A stretch of 7,865 bases of DNA from Synergistaceae bacterium. GTDB lineage: Bacteria; Synergistota; Synergistia; Synergistales; Aminobacteriaceae. This document shows, piece after piece, positions 6,502 through 7,865 of the stretch (its first letter is position 1; every line of letters begins with the position of its first letter). The stretch is taken from the NCBI GenBank assembly GCA_017447325.1, contig JAFSNU010000167.1, positions 1 through 7,865 on the forward strand. The letters run 5' to 3'. The translations under genes and the position numbers were made by a program. Below the pieces are notes generated by a model. That model was not told the origin of the DNA, did no database searches, and saw only the letters and a list, made by a program, of their open reading frames with translations.

Positions 6502-6508
6502 GTTTAAA

Positions 6509-6940
6509 ATGGTAGGCAGCAGTTCGTATATGGCCAAGCCCGGCCAGGAAAATAAGAAGTGGTACGTTATCGACGCCGCAGATAAGGCAATGGGACGCGT
6601 GGCGGCGGTTGCAGCGCGTATTTTATGCGGCAAGCACAAGCCGGAGTACACGCCGCACGTTGACACGGGCGACTATGTGATAGTAATTAACGTTGACAAG
6701 ATTAGAATGACCGGCAAGAAGGCTATGCAGTCAGCGTGGCATTATCACTCGGGACACCCGGGCGGATACAAGTCGATCCCGTGGGGCGCAGCGATGGAGA
6801 AGAAGCCGACTTATTTGTTCGAGCATGTTGTTAAAGGCATGCTGCCCAGAAACAGGCTGAAGTATATCAGCAAGCTGAAAGTTTACACGGGCGAGAATCA
6901 TCCGCACGAGGCTCAGGCGCCTGAAGTTTATAATTTTTAA
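6509..6940 (+). CDS. rplM: 50S ribosomal protein L13
   Basis: L13 is an early-assembly protein of the large ribosomal subunit. From ATG 6509 it has 143 residues, against 142 in E. coli, and aligns by eye along the whole length: AKPGQENKKWYVIDA, GRVAAVAARILCGKHK, EYTPHVDTGDYVIVIN, HYHSGHPGGYK, the L13 signature VKGMLPRNRL, and KLKVYTGENHPHEAQAPEV near the end. A longer frame opens at TTG 6488, but that TTG overlaps the ribosome site itself (GGAGGA at 6490-6495), so the extra seven residues would not be translated. The spacing of 13 bases to ATG 6509 is somewhat long. A third choice, ATG 6530, would trim conserved N-terminal residues. The gene is followed after 47 bases by rpsI, its conserved operon partner across bacteria. 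Codon use is more GC-rich than in rdgB, as expected of a highly expressed gene. Confidence 0.97.
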   Translation: MVGSSSYMAKPGQENKKWYVIDAADKAMGRVAAVAARILCGKHKPEYTPHVDTGDYVIVINVDKIRMTGKKAMQSAWHYHSGHPGGYKSIPWGAAMEKKPTYLFEHVVKGMLPRNRLKYISKLKVYTGENHPHEAQAPEVYNF

Positions 6941-6987
6941 TTAAAATATTTATAAAATATTTAAGATAAGAAAGGATTATAGAGATC

Positions 6988-7377
6988 ATGGATAATTATA
7001 AATGGGGAACGGGTCGCCGCAAGAACGCAGTCGCGCGTGTAAGACTTTGCCCGGGCAGCGGCGAGTTTAAGATTAACGGCAGAACGGTCGAGGAATATTT
7101 CCCGCGTTTAGTCTGGCAGTCGCAGGCTCTGCAGTCTTTAAAGACGGCCGGAGTCGAGGGCAAAGTTGACGTGTTTGTTAATGCTTCAGGCGGCGGATTG
7201 ACCGGACAGGCCGGAGCGGTGAGAATGGGAATCGCGAGAGCGTTAATCGAGCTTAATCCGGATTTAAGACCGGCGTTGAAGAAAGAGGGCTTATTAACGA
7301 GAGACCCGAGAATGGTCGAGCGCAAGAAGTTCGGTCAGAAGGGCGCACGCGGCAAGAGACAGTTCTCAAAGCGTTAA
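6988..7377 (+). CDS. rpsI: 30S ribosomal protein S9
   Basis: S9 belongs to the head of the small ribosomal subunit; its C-terminal tail reaches the P-site tRNA. The 129-residue length is standard. The N-terminus WGTGRRKNAVARVRL, the central signature GGGLTGQAGAVRMGIARAL (68-86), LLTRDPRMVERKKFGQKGAR and the invariant C-terminal SKR are all present. AAAGGA at 6971-6976 lies 11 bases ahead of ATG 6988. It is the last gene before the strong terminator at 7415-7452 and completes the rplM-rpsI pair. Nothing is missing or unusual. Confidence 0.98.
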   Translation: MDNYKWGTGRRKNAVARVRLCPGSGEFKINGRTVEEYFPRLVWQSQALQSLKTAGVEGKVDVFVNASGGGLTGQAGAVRMGIARALIELNPDLRPALKKEGLLTRDPRMVERKKFGQKGARGKRQFSKR

Positions 7378-7414
7378 TTTTTGTTTTAAATTTAAAAATA
7401 ATTTTAAAGACTTT

Positions 7415-7452
7415 AAATCGCGCAGAATAAAATTCGTTCTGCGTGATTTTTT
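7415..7452 (+). terminator. Rho-independent terminator after rpsI
   Basis: AAATCGCGCAGAA at 7415-7427 pairs with TTCTGCGTGATTT at 7437-7449 (13 pairs, one G-U), leaving a 9-base loop, and continues directly into a run of Ts up to 7452. The stem, loop and U-run are all of ideal form for plus-strand termination, so the plus-strand transcript should end here. Confidence 0.92.
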
Positions 7453-7523
7453 GTATTAAAATTTTTATATTAATTAAAATTTAGAATTAAAAATATAGTG
7501 AAAATAATTTTTAAATTCTATAG
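7453..7523. other. Extremely AT-rich spacer
   Basis: Between the terminator and the structured element the sequence is nearly all A and T (5 G/C in positions 7453-7520). Many -10-like hexamers can be found, for example TTGTAT at 7451-7456 with TAAAAT at 7475-7480 after 18 bases, but at this composition none can be singled out. A promoter for the downstream RNA probably lies here. Confidence 0.5.
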
Positions 7524-7705
7524 CCTCTCCTGTAATGGGAGGATTAAAGACCTGAATGGTCTTGAATTCGCGCCCTGCAAGGGGCCTCGAAGAGGTCGGA
7601 GGGTGAAGCACCCCCCGCTTTTGACAGAAGCCGACTGTCAAAAGCCTACGTGACATACTCGAGAGTACATGCCCGTACTCTCTCAACCTTACAGGGGGAC
7701 GAGAG
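7524..7705 (+). ncRNA. Candidate structured RNA of unrecognised family (riboswitch-like leader or stand-alone ncRNA)
   Basis: This island has 100 G/C in 182 bases (55%) directly after a flank with 5 in 68. It folds by eye into a closed multi-branch structure. The closing stem pairs CTCTC 7525-7529 with GAGAG 7701-7705, and CTGTAA 7530-7535 with TTACAG 7689-7694, with a one-sided GGGGAC bulge. Inside are six hairpins in order: 7547-7552/7558-7563; 7572-7576/7581-7585 with a GCAA tetraloop; 7585-7588/7592-7595 (sharing C7585 with the previous one); 7598-7605/7609-7615 with A7600 bulged; 7617-7627/7635-7645, a perfect 11-pair stem; and 7661-7668/7675-7682, a perfect 8-pair stem. The GNRA loop closed by a U-G pair favours the plus strand. 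It sits behind a terminator and 49 bases before a STAS gene. I compared it from memory with RNase P, tmRNA, SRP, 6S and common riboswitch cores and found no convincing match. Confidence 0.7.
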
Positions 7706-7754
7706 ATATTATTAATTTTAAAGTGCTTTTACTATAGCAAGGAGTGAGTATTGA

Positions 7755-7865
7755 ATGGCAGGTTTGAATATCACGCGTGATAGTGCAAGCTTAAAAAATT
7801 TTAAAGCTGTGAAGTTAATTTTGCGCGGCCGCATTGACACGATAACGGCGAAAGATTTACGCGAC
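7755..7865 (+). CDS. STAS-domain protein (anti-sigma factor antagonist type), N-terminal part
   Basis: ATG 7755 opens a frame of 37 codons that runs off the right edge. AAGGAG at 7739-7744 lies ten bases upstream. The visible part, including KAVKLILRGRIDTITAKDLRD, matches the first strand and the characteristic (L/G)RxDTxTA(x)xL turn of STAS domains, as in SpoIIAA and RsbV, whose partners are serine kinases that bind sigma factors. The phosphorylatable serine, if present, lies beyond the window, so an antagonist cannot be separated from other STAS proteins. It is the first gene after the structured RNA, with a 49-base gap from the RNA's closing stem and no terminator between them. Confidence 0.65.
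   Translation, partial: MAGLNITRDSASLKNFKAVKLILRGRIDTITAKDLRD

Noticed and set aside
6996..7325. A 109-codon minus-strand frame opposite rpsI
   Set aside because: It lies entirely within the conserved S9 gene and has no recognisable domain.
7623..7636. RNase P 3' conserved motif, from ACAGAAGCCGACT
   Set aside because: It lies in a simple hairpin, the matching 5' conserved region (GGAAAGTCC type) is absent, and the whole element is far too short for bacterial RNase P RNA.
7617..7645. The 11-pair hairpin as an intrinsic terminator
   Set aside because: The stem is followed by CTACGTG rather than a U-run, and it sits inside the larger closed fold.
7595..7645. Cobalamin-riboswitch or T-box core, because of GGGTGAAGCACC, CCCGC and ACTGTCA fragments
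   Set aside because: The fragments lie within local perfect hairpins incompatible with those folds, and the invariant B12-box or T-box sequence is missing.
7474..7686. A 70-codon minus-strand reading frame starting at TTG 7686
   Set aside because: It overlies the hairpins of the structured RNA, has no properly spaced ribosome site, matches no family I know, and its C-terminal third is read from the AT-only spacer.
7724..7739. Small inverted repeat TGCT...AGCA before the STAS ribosome site
   Set aside because: Only four pairs with an eight-base loop; expected by chance.

Overview
The window reads as core chromosome from an AT-rich diderm bacterium. Short intergenic stretches are built almost only of TTAA/TTTAAA-like sequence, while the genes have many GC-ending codons. 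The periplasmic amidase has an AMIN domain and a regulatory-helix insertion typical of outer-membrane bacteria. Together with the order cheW - amidase - GerMN protein - rdgB - secG - nicotinate phosphoribosyltransferase - rplM - rpsI - STAS gene, this suggests to me an uncultured member of the Synergistota. That assignment is an inference from gene content and order, not from a search.

Layout. Positions 1-999 (minus strand) carry most of a secreted ABC-transporter solute-binding protein whose C-terminus lies beyond the left edge. Positions 1000-1177 are a divergent promoter region. From 1178 to 7377 eight genes run on the plus strand with short gaps: cheW, an N-acetylmuramoyl-L-alanine amidase, a membrane-anchored GerMN protein, rdgB, secG, a nicotinate phosphoribosyltransferase gene, rplM and rpsI. 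A hairpin with a 10-pair stem sits between the GerMN gene and rdgB, and a 26-codon reading frame with a small hairpin forms the rplM leader. A strong intrinsic terminator follows rpsI. Positions 7453-7523 are almost pure AT. Positions 7524-7705 are a GC-rich, densely folded element that I read as a structured RNA of a family I do not recognise. At 7755 a STAS-domain gene begins and runs off the right edge.

Functionally the run mixes cell-envelope work (amidase, GerMN protein, SecG), nucleotide and NAD metabolism (RdgB, nicotinate phosphoribosyltransferase), translation (L13, S9) and signalling (CheW, STAS protein). Several natural-looking start codons are misleading. The amidase signal peptide extends upstream of the first NTG codon and appears to need a non-canonical AUU start. 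secG very likely starts at a TTG inside the longest frame, and rplM at an internal ATG.

The most interesting item is the structured RNA at 7524-7705: about 55% GC (100 of 182 bases) next to an upstream flank with 5 G/C in 68 bases, six consecutive hairpins and a long-range closing stem.
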